DNA from: Emcibacter sp.
Lineage (GTDB): Bacteria > Pseudomonadota > Alphaproteobacteria > Sphingomonadales > Emcibacteraceae
Direction: 5' to 3'
DNA: 64,000 nucleotides
Assembly: GCA_021774785.1 (NCBI GenBank)
Contig: JAJFIQ010000028.1
Location: forward strand, 124,001 to 188,000
The notes beneath the pieces are model-generated. The model did no database searches. It had not been told where the DNA came from and saw nothing but the letters and a program-made list of their open reading frames with translations. Positions 56,870-64,000 of this stretch are shown here, in pieces. Made by a program: the position numbers and the translations under genes. How positions within the stretch are numbered: position 1 is the first letter of the stretch; every line of letters starts with the position of its first letter.

Positions 56870-56885
56870 TTACAATCGATTGCAA
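56870..56885. promoter_or_regulatory. LacI-family operator, distal copy
   Basis: TTACAATCGATTGCAA, one base different from the proximal copy, with centres 23 bp apart, close to two helical turns. It probably binds the LacI-type protein encoded at 51080-52099. Confidence 0.8.
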
Positions 56886-57105
56886 AATAAAGCGCCTCCA
56901 TTATATTTACTGTCTTAGCCTATGGACTTATCACATTATTTTTTGTGAATACCACAATTCAAGAAAACCAGCTTAATTGGCTGAATATTCAAATTCTTTA
57001 AGAACTCAACAGTAATTTATAAGAACAAAGGGGATGTTTGTTAAATCAGGGTAAGTCCAACATTACAGCAATCAAATTTTCACATATTTTTAATGTAATT
57101 TTATA

Positions 57106-57119
57106 TTGACCTAAATCAA
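57106..57119. promoter_or_regulatory. FNR/FixK/ANR-type box upstream of ccoN
   Basis: TTGACCTAAATCAA matches the FNR-family consensus TTGAT-N4-ATCAA in nine of ten defined positions. It lies 116 nt upstream of ccoN, fitting low-oxygen induction of the cbb3 oxidase. Confidence 0.8.
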
Positions 57120-57235
57120 TGTTTCTTGGATAAGAATAAACTAACACCGTTGTTTAATATATCAAATAATGTGTGCGACAGCATAACCATGTAGCTAAAG
57201 AAAAATGTTTACCATTTATTATTCAGGTTAGAAAA

Positions 57236-58885
57236 ATGACAAACCTCAGTTCCCCACCTACCGTTAGTGGCCTTGCAAAAGGTTTAACCTCCTTTTGTCT
57301 GGGCATAGGCATATTATTGGCTCTGTTTATTGTTGCCAAAACCACTTCCTCACCCATGGCATTTCATGGATACATATTGATCATTGCATTCACTCTTGGC
57401 ATTGTCGCAATCTTAAATATGGGTTTTGGCAATGATGGTAAAATCAAGGCCGAAGCCTCACCCGCAGGCATTTTCTATAATGATGGTGTGGTCAAGGCTG
57501 GCGTGATCGCCGCAGCCTTCTGGGGTGTCGTAGGTTTTCTGGTCGGGGATATTATCGCCTGGCAGCTGGCCTTTCCAGCCCTGAATTTTGATCTGCCCTG
57601 GACTAATTTTGGCCGTATGAGGCCTCTGCATACCTCTGCGGTTATTTTTGCCTTTGGCGGTAATGTTCTCATCACCACCTCATTTTATGTGGTACAACGT
57701 ACGGGCAAAACTCGGCTGTTCGGTGAAATCGCCCCATGGTTTGTTTTCTGGGGTTATCAGTTATTCATCGTCCTTGCCGCGACCGGTTATCTTCTGGGCA
57801 TCACACAGAGCAAAGAATATGCCGAGCCGGAATGGTATGTGGATATTTGGCTGACCATCGTCTGGGTGACTTATCTGCTGGTGTTCCTCGGTACGCTTTG
57901 GAAGCGCAGAGAGCCCCATATCTATGTGGCCAACTGGTTCTATCTGGCCTTCATTGTGACCGTAGCCATGTTGCATCTGGTCAATAATATGGCCGTACCA
58001 ATTTCTTTTGTTGAGCCTAAAAGCTATACCTTGTTTTCCGGTGTTCAGGATGCCCTGACCCAATGGTGGTATGGTCATAATGCCGTGGGCTTCTTCCTGA
58101 CCGCTGGTTTCTTGGGGATCATGTATTATTTTGTGCCCAAACGGGCAGATCGTCCGGTTTATTCTTACCGCTTATCGATCGTTCATTTCTGGTCATTGAT
58201 CTTTCTTTATATCTGGGCCGGACCCCACCATCTTCATTATACCGCCCTGCCCGACTGGACACAGACCTTGGGCATGACCTTCTCCATAATTCTATGGATG
58301 CCGTCATGGGGTGGAATGGTCAATGGCCTGATGACCCTTAGCGGGGCATGGGACAAGCTGCGCACTGACCCGGTTTTGAAAATGCTGGTGGTCTCGCTTG
58401 CTTTTTATGGCATGAGTACGTTCGAAGGGCCACTTATGGCGATAAAAGCGGTTAACAGTCTCAGCCATTATACGGACTGGACCGTTGGTCATGTGCATTC
58501 CGGTGCTCTTGGGTGGGTGGCTTATGTGAGCTTCGGCGCGCTTTATTGCCTATTCCCATGGCTTTGGAAACGCGAAGGACTTTATTCACTGAAACTGGTG
58601 AATATGCATTTCTGGATTTCCACAATTGGTATTGTACTTTACATCTGTGCCATGTGGGTATCGGGAATTATGCAGGGCCTAATGTGGCGTGCTTATGACA
58701 GTCTCGGCTTTCTGGAATATTCCTTTGTGGAAACTGTGGAAGCCATGCACCCCTATTATATTATCCGGGCAACGGGCGGGTTATTATTCGTCATCGGGTC
58801 ACTGATCATGGTTTATAATTTATGGAAAACAGTACGCGGAAAAGGGGATGCCATTCCCCTGACCCAAGCTGTACCAGCAGAATAA
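57236..58885 (+). CDS. ccoN: Cytochrome c oxidase cbb3-type subunit I
   Basis: Catalytic subunit of the high-affinity terminal oxidase, 549 residues with about 14 hydrophobic helices. The low-spin and binuclear-centre ligands appear in [47 protein letters not shown] and [15 protein letters not shown], the canonical CcoN histidine positions. The start is taken at 57236, where the conserved N-terminus begins; a GTG 63 nt upstream is in frame but unlikely. It is first of the ccoNOQP-GHI gene run and preceded by an FNR-type box. Confidence 0.97.
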   Translation: MTNLSSPPTVSGLAKGLTSFCLGIGILLALFIVAKTTSSPMAFHGYILIIAFTLGIVAILNMGFGNDGKIKAEASPAGIFYNDGVVKAGVIAAAFWGVVGFLVGDIIAWQLAFPALNFDLPWTNFGRMRPLHTSAVIFAFGGNVLITTSFYVVQRTGKTRLFGEIAPWFVFWGYQLFIVLAATGYLLGITQSKEYAEPEWYVDIWLTIVWVTYLLVFLGTLWKRREPHIYVANWFYLAFIVTVAMLHLVNNMAVPISFVEPKSYTLFSGVQDALTQWWYGHNAVGFFLTAGFLGIMYYFVPKRADRPVYSYRLSIVHFWSLIFLYIWAGPHHLHYTALPDWTQTLGMTFSIILWMPSWGGMVNGLMTLSGAWDKLRTDPVLKMLVVSLAFYGMSTFEGPLMAIKAVNSLSHYTDWTVGHVHSGALGWVAYVSFGALYCLFPWLWKREGLYSLKLVNMHFWISTIGIVLYICAMWVSGIMQGLMWRAYDSLGFLEYSFVETVEAMHPYYIIRATGGLLFVIGSLIMVYNLWKTVRGKGDAIPLTQAVPAE

Positions 58886-58899
58886 GAGGGAGATAAAAA

Positions 58900-59628
58900 A
58901 TGTCTTTCAAACATGCTATTTTTGAAAAAAATCCCCTCATCCTTCTGGTTGGTATCCTGATTATGGTTGCCATTGGTGGATTAGTGGAAATCGCACCGCT
59001 ATTCTATCTGGAAAGCACCATTGAAAAAGTAAAGGGTATGCGGCCTTATACACCGCTGGAACTGGCGGGCCGGAATATCTATATCCGGGAAGGCTGCTAT
59101 AACTGCCATTCTCAGATGATCCGGTCCACCCGTGATGAGGTGGAACGTTATGGTCATTACTCACTGGCGGCGGAAAGTATGTATGATCATCCTTTCCAAT
59201 GGGGGTCAAAACGCACCGGCCCGGATCTTGCCCGTGTGGGTAATAAATATTCCGATGAATGGCACCGGGAACATATGACTACACCCCGTACTATAGTGCC
59301 GGAATCTGTCATGCCCGGCTACCCATTTCTAGCGGAAAATGATTTGAAATTCACCCATATTTCTGCTGAGCTTAAAGCCAACTTTATGGTAGGCGTACCT
59401 TACAGCGAAGATCAAATCAAATATGCCGAAACAGATTTAAAGGCCCAGCTTGATGAAGATAGCGATGACTTTGACGCTTTTGAGGAACGCTATCCAACGG
59501 CACAGGTTCGTGACTTTGATGGCAACCCGGATAAGATCAGTGAACTGGATGCCCTGATTGCTTATATGCAAATGCTCGGTACACTGGTTGATTTCTCCCT
59601 TTATAACGAAAAAGAAAACAACCGCTAG
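58900..59628 (+). CDS. ccoO: Cytochrome c oxidase cbb3-type subunit II (mono-heme)
   Basis: A 242-residue membrane-anchored mono-heme cytochrome c. One N-terminal helix ([20 protein letters not shown]) is followed by the heme motif CYNCH in [15 protein letters not shown]. The axial Met lies in the [12 protein letters not shown] segment, and [13 protein letters not shown] is near the C-terminus. It passes electrons from CcoP to the CcoN core. Spacing to ccoN is 14 nt with a GAGGGAG ribosome site. Confidence 0.97.
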   Translation: MSFKHAIFEKNPLILLVGILIMVAIGGLVEIAPLFYLESTIEKVKGMRPYTPLELAGRNIYIREGCYNCHSQMIRSTRDEVERYGHYSLAAESMYDHPFQWGSKRTGPDLARVGNKYSDEWHREHMTTPRTIVPESVMPGYPFLAENDLKFTHISAELKANFMVGVPYSEDQIKYAETDLKAQLDEDSDDFDAFEERYPTAQVRDFDGNPDKISELDALIAYMQMLGTLVDFSLYNEKENNR

Positions 59629-59638
59629 GAGCCGGACC

Positions 59639-59788
59639 ATGACACATCAGGACGTAGCAAATTTTGCCGAAAGCTGGGGTCTTTTATTCCTCTTCAGCAT
59701 GTTTGTCATAGCCATCGCTTATGCTTTTTGGCCAGCCAATAAAGAAAAATTCACCAGGGCGGCAAACCGCCCTCTGGATGAGGAGTAA
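59639..59788 (+). CDS. ccoQ: Cytochrome c oxidase cbb3-type subunit IV (CcoQ)
   Basis: A 49-residue single-helix protein (WGLLFLFSMFVIAIAYAFWP) with a charged C-terminal tail, the right size and position for CcoQ, which stabilises the cbb3 complex. It starts 10 nt after ccoO with a GGAG site and ends 4 nt before ccoP. Confidence 0.93.
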   Translation: MTHQDVANFAESWGLLFLFSMFVIAIAYAFWPANKEKFTRAANRPLDEE

Positions 59789-59792
59789 GATT

Positions 59793-60656
59793 ATGTCTAC
59801 AGAACCAGAATATGATGAAGTTACCAAAACCTATACCACTGGCCATGAGTGGGACGGCATCAAAGAATTAAATACCCCATTGCCACGTTGGTGGTTATGG
59901 ACACTCTATGCCACTATAATATGGTCCATTGGTTATTGGATAGTTATGCCTGCCTGGCCATTGATTAACGACCATACTAGGGGCGTACTGGGATATTCCC
60001 AACGTGATACGGTCAATGCCGAACTTGCAGCCGCGAAGAACGCGCGTTTGATCTTTTCCGAAAAGCTTCTTAATGCTGATCTGGAAACTATCGAAAATAC
60101 ACCGGAACTTCTTGAATTTGCCATGGCTGGTGGCAAAGCAGTTTTTGGCGATAATTGTGCTGGCTGCCATGGTACTGGGGCATCAGGGGCCAAAGGCTAT
60201 CCAAATCTGAATGATGATGACTGGCTTTGGGGCGGCAGTCTGGATGAAATTCATGAAACCATCACGGTAGGCATTCGCGGCGTTCACGATGACACGCGCC
60301 TCAGTGATATGCCGGCCTTTCTCACCGATGACATGCTGGATAAGGACCAGATAAAAAATATGGCTGATTATGTGGTGTCCCTAAGTGACAATACCCATAC
60401 CGTACCGGAAGGAACATATGAAGTATTTCAGGAAAATTGTGCCGCCTGTCATGGTGAAAACGCTAAAGGAAACAAAGATTTCGGCGCGCCTAATCTCACC
60501 GATGGCATCTGGCTTTACGGAGCGGATAAAGAGACCCTGATATCCACAATTTCATACAGCCGCAAGGGTGTTATGCCCGCATGGGCAGACCGCCTTGATC
60601 CCGCCACGATCAAAAGCTTGGCCGTATTCATTCACAGCTTGGGTGGGGGCAAATAA
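59793..60656 (+). CDS. ccoP: Cytochrome c oxidase cbb3-type subunit III (di-heme)
   Basis: A 287-residue di-heme cytochrome c. The N-terminal region HEWDGIKELNTPLPRWWLW precedes one membrane helix (YATIIWSIGYWIVMPAW). Two class I cytochrome c domains follow, with CAGCH (DNCAGCHGTGA) and CAACH (ENCAACHGENA) heme motifs and the Met in MPAFL and MPAWADRL segments. It accepts electrons from cytochrome c or bc1. It starts 4 nt after ccoQ and ends 3 nt before ccoG. Confidence 0.97.
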   Translation: MSTEPEYDEVTKTYTTGHEWDGIKELNTPLPRWWLWTLYATIIWSIGYWIVMPAWPLINDHTRGVLGYSQRDTVNAELAAAKNARLIFSEKLLNADLETIENTPELLEFAMAGGKAVFGDNCAGCHGTGASGAKGYPNLNDDDWLWGGSLDEIHETITVGIRGVHDDTRLSDMPAFLTDDMLDKDQIKNMADYVVSLSDNTHTVPEGTYEVFQENCAACHGENAKGNKDFGAPNLTDGIWLYGADKETLISTISYSRKGVMPAWADRLDPATIKSLAVFIHSLGGGK

Positions 60657-60659
60657 GGC

Positions 60660-62168
60660 ATGACTTTCCGGCCTGATTCTGGGTCTGCCAAAACCCCCAT
60701 TATACCCCACGAAAAGATTGACCGCGCCAAGGTAGAAGCGGTAAATAAAGCGGAACATCGTTCGCTATATGCCGCCCAAAAGAAAATCCACCCCAAACGG
60801 GCAAAAGGCACCTTCCGTACTATTAAATGGTGGGTGATGATAGTCACGCTAGGCATTTACTATTTTTCTCCCTGGATCAGGTGGGAGCGTGGCCCCGGCA
60901 TACCGGATCAAGCCATTCTGGTTGATATAGCCAACAGCCGGTTTTATTTCTTCTTCATCGAAATCTGGCCGCAGGAAGTGTATTACATAACAGGTCTGTT
61001 AGTACTTGCGGCTATTGCCCTGTTCCTTGTAACCAGCACAGCGGGACGAATATGGTGCGGCTATACCTGTCCGCAAACGGTCTGGGTTGACTTGTTTCTG
61101 GTAGTAGAGCGATTCTTTGAGGGCGAGAGAAACGCACGGATTAAGCTGGACAAAGCCAGCTGGTCCAGCGCCAAGATTTTCAAAAAGATCGCAAAACATA
61201 TCACATGGCTGGTCATCGCCGTCCTTACCGGCGGTGCATGGGTATTCTATATGAATGATGCGCCGACACTTATGCATCAGTTGATTGCTTTTGATGCCCC
61301 ACTGACCACTTATTTCTGGATTTTACTCCTGACCTTTACGACCTATCTTCTGGGGGGATTCGCCCGGGAACAGGTCTGTACCTATATGTGCCCCTGGCCC
61401 CGTATTCAGGCGGTGATGATGGATGAAGATTCGTTAGCCGTTATGTATCGGTCTGACCGAGGGGAACCGCGCGCACCCCATAAGAAAAATGATACATGGG
61501 ACGATCGTGGCGACTGCATTCAATGTCGGCAATGTGTCGTTGTCTGCCCCATGGGAATTGATATTCGCGACGGTATGCAGCTCGAATGCATACAATGTTC
61601 GCTATGTATTGATGCCTGTGACACTGTCATGGAACAAATTGGCCGTCCGAAAGGACTGATTACCTATGACAGTCTGGCAAATTTTGAACGTCGGGAAAAA
61701 GAGGAACCGGAAAAAATACATATCGTCCGACCACGTACCCTACTTTATACCATATTCATGATCGTTCTGGGGGGCAGCATTATATGGGGACTGACCCACC
61801 GCAGCAATCTGGAAGTAAATGTCCTTCGAGATCGAAACCCCTTGTTTGTTCAACTTTCATCGGGCGATATCCGCAATGGCTATACAGTCAAAATACTGAA
61901 TAAAACTCACGACATTCGAAAATTCTCGCTCAGCATTACTGGCCTGAAAAATTACGATATGCGGGTTGTCGGCGTACAGGAAAAAACCCCTGAAGGGATG
62001 CCCATCATCGAAGTGGACCGGGATCGGCTAAGGTCAGTAAAAGTCTATCTGTCAGTCCATAGAGAAAACTTGCCAACCCCTAGCATAGATTTTTCCATCA
62101 CTGCCACTGACCTTGACGGCACAAGCGTCAGCAATAATGCAACAACCTTCAAAGGGCCAAATAAATGA
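60660..62168 (+). CDS. ccoG: Cytochrome c oxidase accessory protein CcoG (FixG), 4Fe-4S cupric reductase type
   Basis: A 502-residue membrane ferredoxin-like protein. About five helices lie between residues 55 and 370. Two [4Fe-4S] motifs are seen in DCIQCRQCVVVCPMGIDIRD and CIQCSLCIDACD near residue 300, and a conserved WCGYTCPQTVW and YMCPWPRIQ in the membrane part. The C-terminal domain is immunoglobulin-like (TVKILNKTHDIRKFSLSI). CcoG reduces Cu(II) for cbb3 assembly. It overlaps the ccoH gene by four bases. Confidence 0.96.
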   Translation: MTFRPDSGSAKTPIIPHEKIDRAKVEAVNKAEHRSLYAAQKKIHPKRAKGTFRTIKWWVMIVTLGIYYFSPWIRWERGPGIPDQAILVDIANSRFYFFFIEIWPQEVYYITGLLVLAAIALFLVTSTAGRIWCGYTCPQTVWVDLFLVVERFFEGERNARIKLDKASWSSAKIFKKIAKHITWLVIAVLTGGAWVFYMNDAPTLMHQLIAFDAPLTTYFWILLLTFTTYLLGGFAREQVCTYMCPWPRIQAVMMDEDSLAVMYRSDRGEPRAPHKKNDTWDDRGDCIQCRQCVVVCPMGIDIRDGMQLECIQCSLCIDACDTVMEQIGRPKGLITYDSLANFERREKEEPEKIHIVRPRTLLYTIFMIVLGGSIIWGLTHRSNLEVNVLRDRNPLFVQLSSGDIRNGYTVKILNKTHDIRKFSLSITGLKNYDMRVVGVQEKTPEGMPIIEVDRDRLRSVKVYLSVHRENLPTPSIDFSITATDLDGTSVSNNATTFKGPNK

Positions 62169-62674
62169 CCCCATCACCTCATAAGCCGAATAAAGAATTT
62201 ACCGGTAAAAAAGCCCTGATGTGGATCGTTGGATTTTTCCTGATTATCTTCATCGTAAATGCCATTATGGCTACCATTGCTGTTGGCACTTGGGGTGGAC
62301 TTGAAACCAATGATTCTTACCGGAAGGGTCTTTATTATAATGATGAAATTGCTGCTGCTGAAATCCAAAAAAGCTCCGGATGGAAAATAGCCCTCAGCCA
62401 TAGCCCCAGCGGCCTGCAAAATGACAGGCTGGATGTTGAAATCAGCTGGCCGGAAGGTGACTTGCCGCCTGCGAAAGTAACCGCCATTATCAGCCGCGCA
62501 GTAACTAATGCCTATGATCAGCAGATCATCCTTACCAAGTCCGGAAAGAATATATATACAGCCCCTCTAAACCTGCCGCAGGCCGGACAATGGAATATAA
62601 ACATCCTTGTAAAAAGAGCCGATGGCCCCATATATCAACTCAGAGAAAAGATATTAGTAGAAGTTGAAAAATAG
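62165..62674 (+). CDS. ccoH: FixH family protein (CcoH)
   Basis: A 169-residue single-pass membrane protein. The helix WIVGFFLIIFIVNAIMATIA is followed by NDSYRKGLYYNDEIAAAEIQ, the family's conserved YxKGLxYN motif, and a beta-rich periplasmic domain. It assists cbb3 oxidase assembly. It starts within the ccoG stop region (ATGA overlap) and is 8 nt from the copper ATPase gene. Confidence 0.94.
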   Translation: MTPSPHKPNKEFTGKKALMWIVGFFLIIFIVNAIMATIAVGTWGGLETNDSYRKGLYYNDEIAAAEIQKSSGWKIALSHSPSGLQNDRLDVEISWPEGDLPPAKVTAIISRAVTNAYDQQIILTKSGKNIYTAPLNLPQAGQWNINILVKRADGPIYQLREKILVEVEK

Positions 62675-62682
62675 AGGATATT

Positions 62683-64000
62683 ATGCCGGTTCATAAATCA
62701 GAAAATACTTTTGATCACAAAAGTCCTGAATTAGAACATTTTCTGGTAGAAGGCCTGCATTGTCCATCCTGTATTCGGGAAATCGAAGGGGCACTACAAA
62801 AGAACCCTATCATTAAAAATGCCCGCCTCAACCTGACGACCCAGAGACTTGCTGTTGAATGGTCCGGTGACAGTCCGGATGCCATTGCCAATAGTAATGA
62901 GGTTATCGGAACCCTGAAAGATTTGGGCTTCAAGGGCTATCTGTTTAAAGATGACCCTTCTGCTGCCGAAGATGACAAAGAAGGCCGCTGGCTATTAATC
63001 TGTATGGGCATCGCTGGCTTTGCCATGATGAATATCATGTTGTTATCTGTCTCTGACTGGGCCGGAACTGACATGGGCGACAATACCCGTAGCTTTTTCC
63101 ACTGGATTTCCGCGCTGATAGCGCTGCCTGCCTCTGCTATCGCGGGATTGCCTTTTTATAAATCCGCATGGGGCGCACTTAAAGCCCGCAGTCTAAATAT
63201 GGATGTACCTATCTCCCTCGCGGTCATCTTGTCTTTACTGATGAGCATCATGCAGTCCCTGAACCACGGCGCAGACACCTATTATGACGCCGCCGTAATG
63301 CTGTTGTTTTTTCTATTGATAGGCCGTTTCCTTGATCGGAAAATGCGTAACCATGCCCGTGCCACAGCCCATAATTTGATGAGCTATCGCCCAAGCACAG
63401 CAACTGTCGTCAATCAGGATGGTGAAACCGAAAGTCGCACCATAGAGCTTCTTAACACTGATATGGTGGTACGGGTGGCACCGGGCGAACGCATCCCTGT
63501 GGACGGGGTAATCATACTAGGCACTTCAGAAGTGGATAGCAGTCTGGTCACTGGCGAAACTATTCCCGTTAAGTCTACCATTGAAGACAAGGTTTTTGCG
63601 GGAACCATGAATGTCAGTGGTGCCCTTGATATCAAGGTTACAGCACTCAGTGGCAAGACCCTTCTTGATGAGATCATCGGCCTGATGGAAACCGCTGAAC
63701 AGGGTCGGGCTAAATATGTCAGATTAGCCGATAAAGCAGCGCAAATTTATGCCCCTGCGGTACATCTTCTGGCATTGATAACTTTCTTGGGCTGGATGAT
63801 ATTCAGCACTGTTGGTTGGGAACAGTCCCTGATCACTGCCATAGCGGTATTGATCATTACCTGCCCCTGTGCCTTGGGGCTGGCGGTGCCGGTAGTGCAG
63901 ATTGTAGCCTCAAGCCGCCTGTTTAAAAACGGCATTTTGGTTAAGGCACCGGACGGGCTGGAACGGTTGGCGGAGATAGATACCATAGCCTTTGACAAGA
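62683..64000 (+). CDS. ccoI: Copper-translocating P1B-type ATPase CcoI (FixI), partial at 3' end
   Basis: Copper exporter needed to metallate cbb3 oxidase. The frame is open from the ATG at 62683 (ATAGAGGA upstream) to the window edge, about 439 codons. The N-terminal heavy-metal domain has GLHCPSCIREIEG. Helices follow, then the actuator motif VTGETIPV and the ion-binding CPC in ITCPCALGLAVPV. The window stops at the phosphorylation motif (FDK, the start of DKTGT), so the nucleotide domain lies outside. The cysteine pair and CPC indicate Cu(I). Confidence 0.95.
   Translation, partial: MPVHKSENTFDHKSPELEHFLVEGLHCPSCIREIEGALQKNPIIKNARLNLTTQRLAVEWSGDSPDAIANSNEVIGTLKDLGFKGYLFKDDPSAAEDDKEGRWLLICMGIAGFAMMNIMLLSVSDWAGTDMGDNTRSFFHWISALIALPASAIAGLPFYKSAWGALKARSLNMDVPISLAVILSLLMSIMQSLNHGADTYYDAAVMLLFFLLIGRFLDRKMRNHARATAHNLMSYRPSTATVVNQDGETESRTIELLNTDMVVRVAPGERIPVDGVIILGTSEVDSSLVTGETIPVKSTIEDKVFAGTMNVSGALDIKVTALSGKTLLDEIIGLMETAEQGRAKYVRLADKAAQIYAPAVHLLALITFLGWMIFSTVGWEQSLITAIAVLIITCPCALGLAVPVVQIVASSRLFKNGILVKAPDGLERLAEIDTIAFDK

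Larger units (their letters stand above)
56678..57235. other. 558-nt divergent intergenic region between the alpha-glucan receptor and ccoN
   Basis: No convincing coding sequence. It holds a direct repeat AGATCTAT (56729-56736 and 56750-56757, 21 bp apart), two LacI-type operators inside a large inverted repeat (56841-56891) and an FNR-type box (57106-57119). The rest is AT-rich with nothing else recognised. Confidence 0.8.

Overview
The window looks like chromosomal DNA from an aerobic, probably marine alphaproteobacterium. The evidence is a complete ccoNOQP-ccoGH-ccoI cluster with an FNR-type box, several large TonB-dependent receptors of the kind common in marine oligotrophs, a PAS_5-type protein, a CrbS/CrbR-like pair and moderate GC content. 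An affiliation near Kordiimonadales/Emcibacterales is only a guess. There are no rRNA or tRNA genes, insertion sequences, prophage or CRISPR arrays.

Layout. 1-8986 (minus strand): a tightly packed seven-gene operon for reductive pyrimidine degradation (preT, preA, omega-transaminase, mmsA, beta-ureidopropionase, NCS1 permease, dihydropyrimidinase). It would take uracil or thymine through beta-amino acids to acetyl- or propionyl-CoA. A RutR-like palindrome lies in the divergent promoter at 9021-9036, and a corrinoid/QueG-type Fe-S protein is read the other way. 10-15.8 kb: acyl-CoA dehydrogenase, DUF1499 membrane protein, cytochrome c-PQQ sugar dehydrogenase fusion, a secreted helical protein with LEA-like 11-residue repeats, and a PAS protein. 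15.8-17.2 kb: arsR/acr3 arsenite module. 17.2-22.1 kb: amidohydrolase, a transporter remnant, PLP decarboxylase with its TetR regulator, an esterase and a small exported protein. 22.2-29.6 kb: two TonB receptors flanking yqgE and a DsbD-N-like gene, plus a strong candidate small RNA (25314-25478) whose hairpin loops repeat an anti-Shine-Dalgarno CUCCC motif.

29.8-37.8 kb: sodium symporter and peroxiredoxin, a tandem-FKBP lipoprotein, an inositol-phosphate pair (inositol-3-phosphate synthase plus nucleotidyltransferase), and glutathione-dependent formaldehyde oxidation (adhC, fghA) with a divergent LysR gene. 38-48 kb: TonB receptor, GntP permease and 3-hydroxybutyrate-oligomer hydrolase leading into a symporter-histidine kinase hybrid, with a LuxR-type response regulator facing it. 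This reads as a short-chain acid or PHB-oligomer uptake and sensing locus.

48-56.7 kb: an alpha-glucan utilization locus (MFS transporter, GH13 alpha-glucosidase, LacI regulator, (alpha/alpha)6 glycosidase lipoprotein, TonB receptor). It is tied together by three copies of a TTGCAATCGATTGCAA-type operator, one embedded in a 38-bp perfect palindrome. 57.2-64 kb: the cbb3 oxidase structural and assembly genes, with the copper ATPase cut by the window end. All functional assignments come from reading motifs and context; no database search was run.
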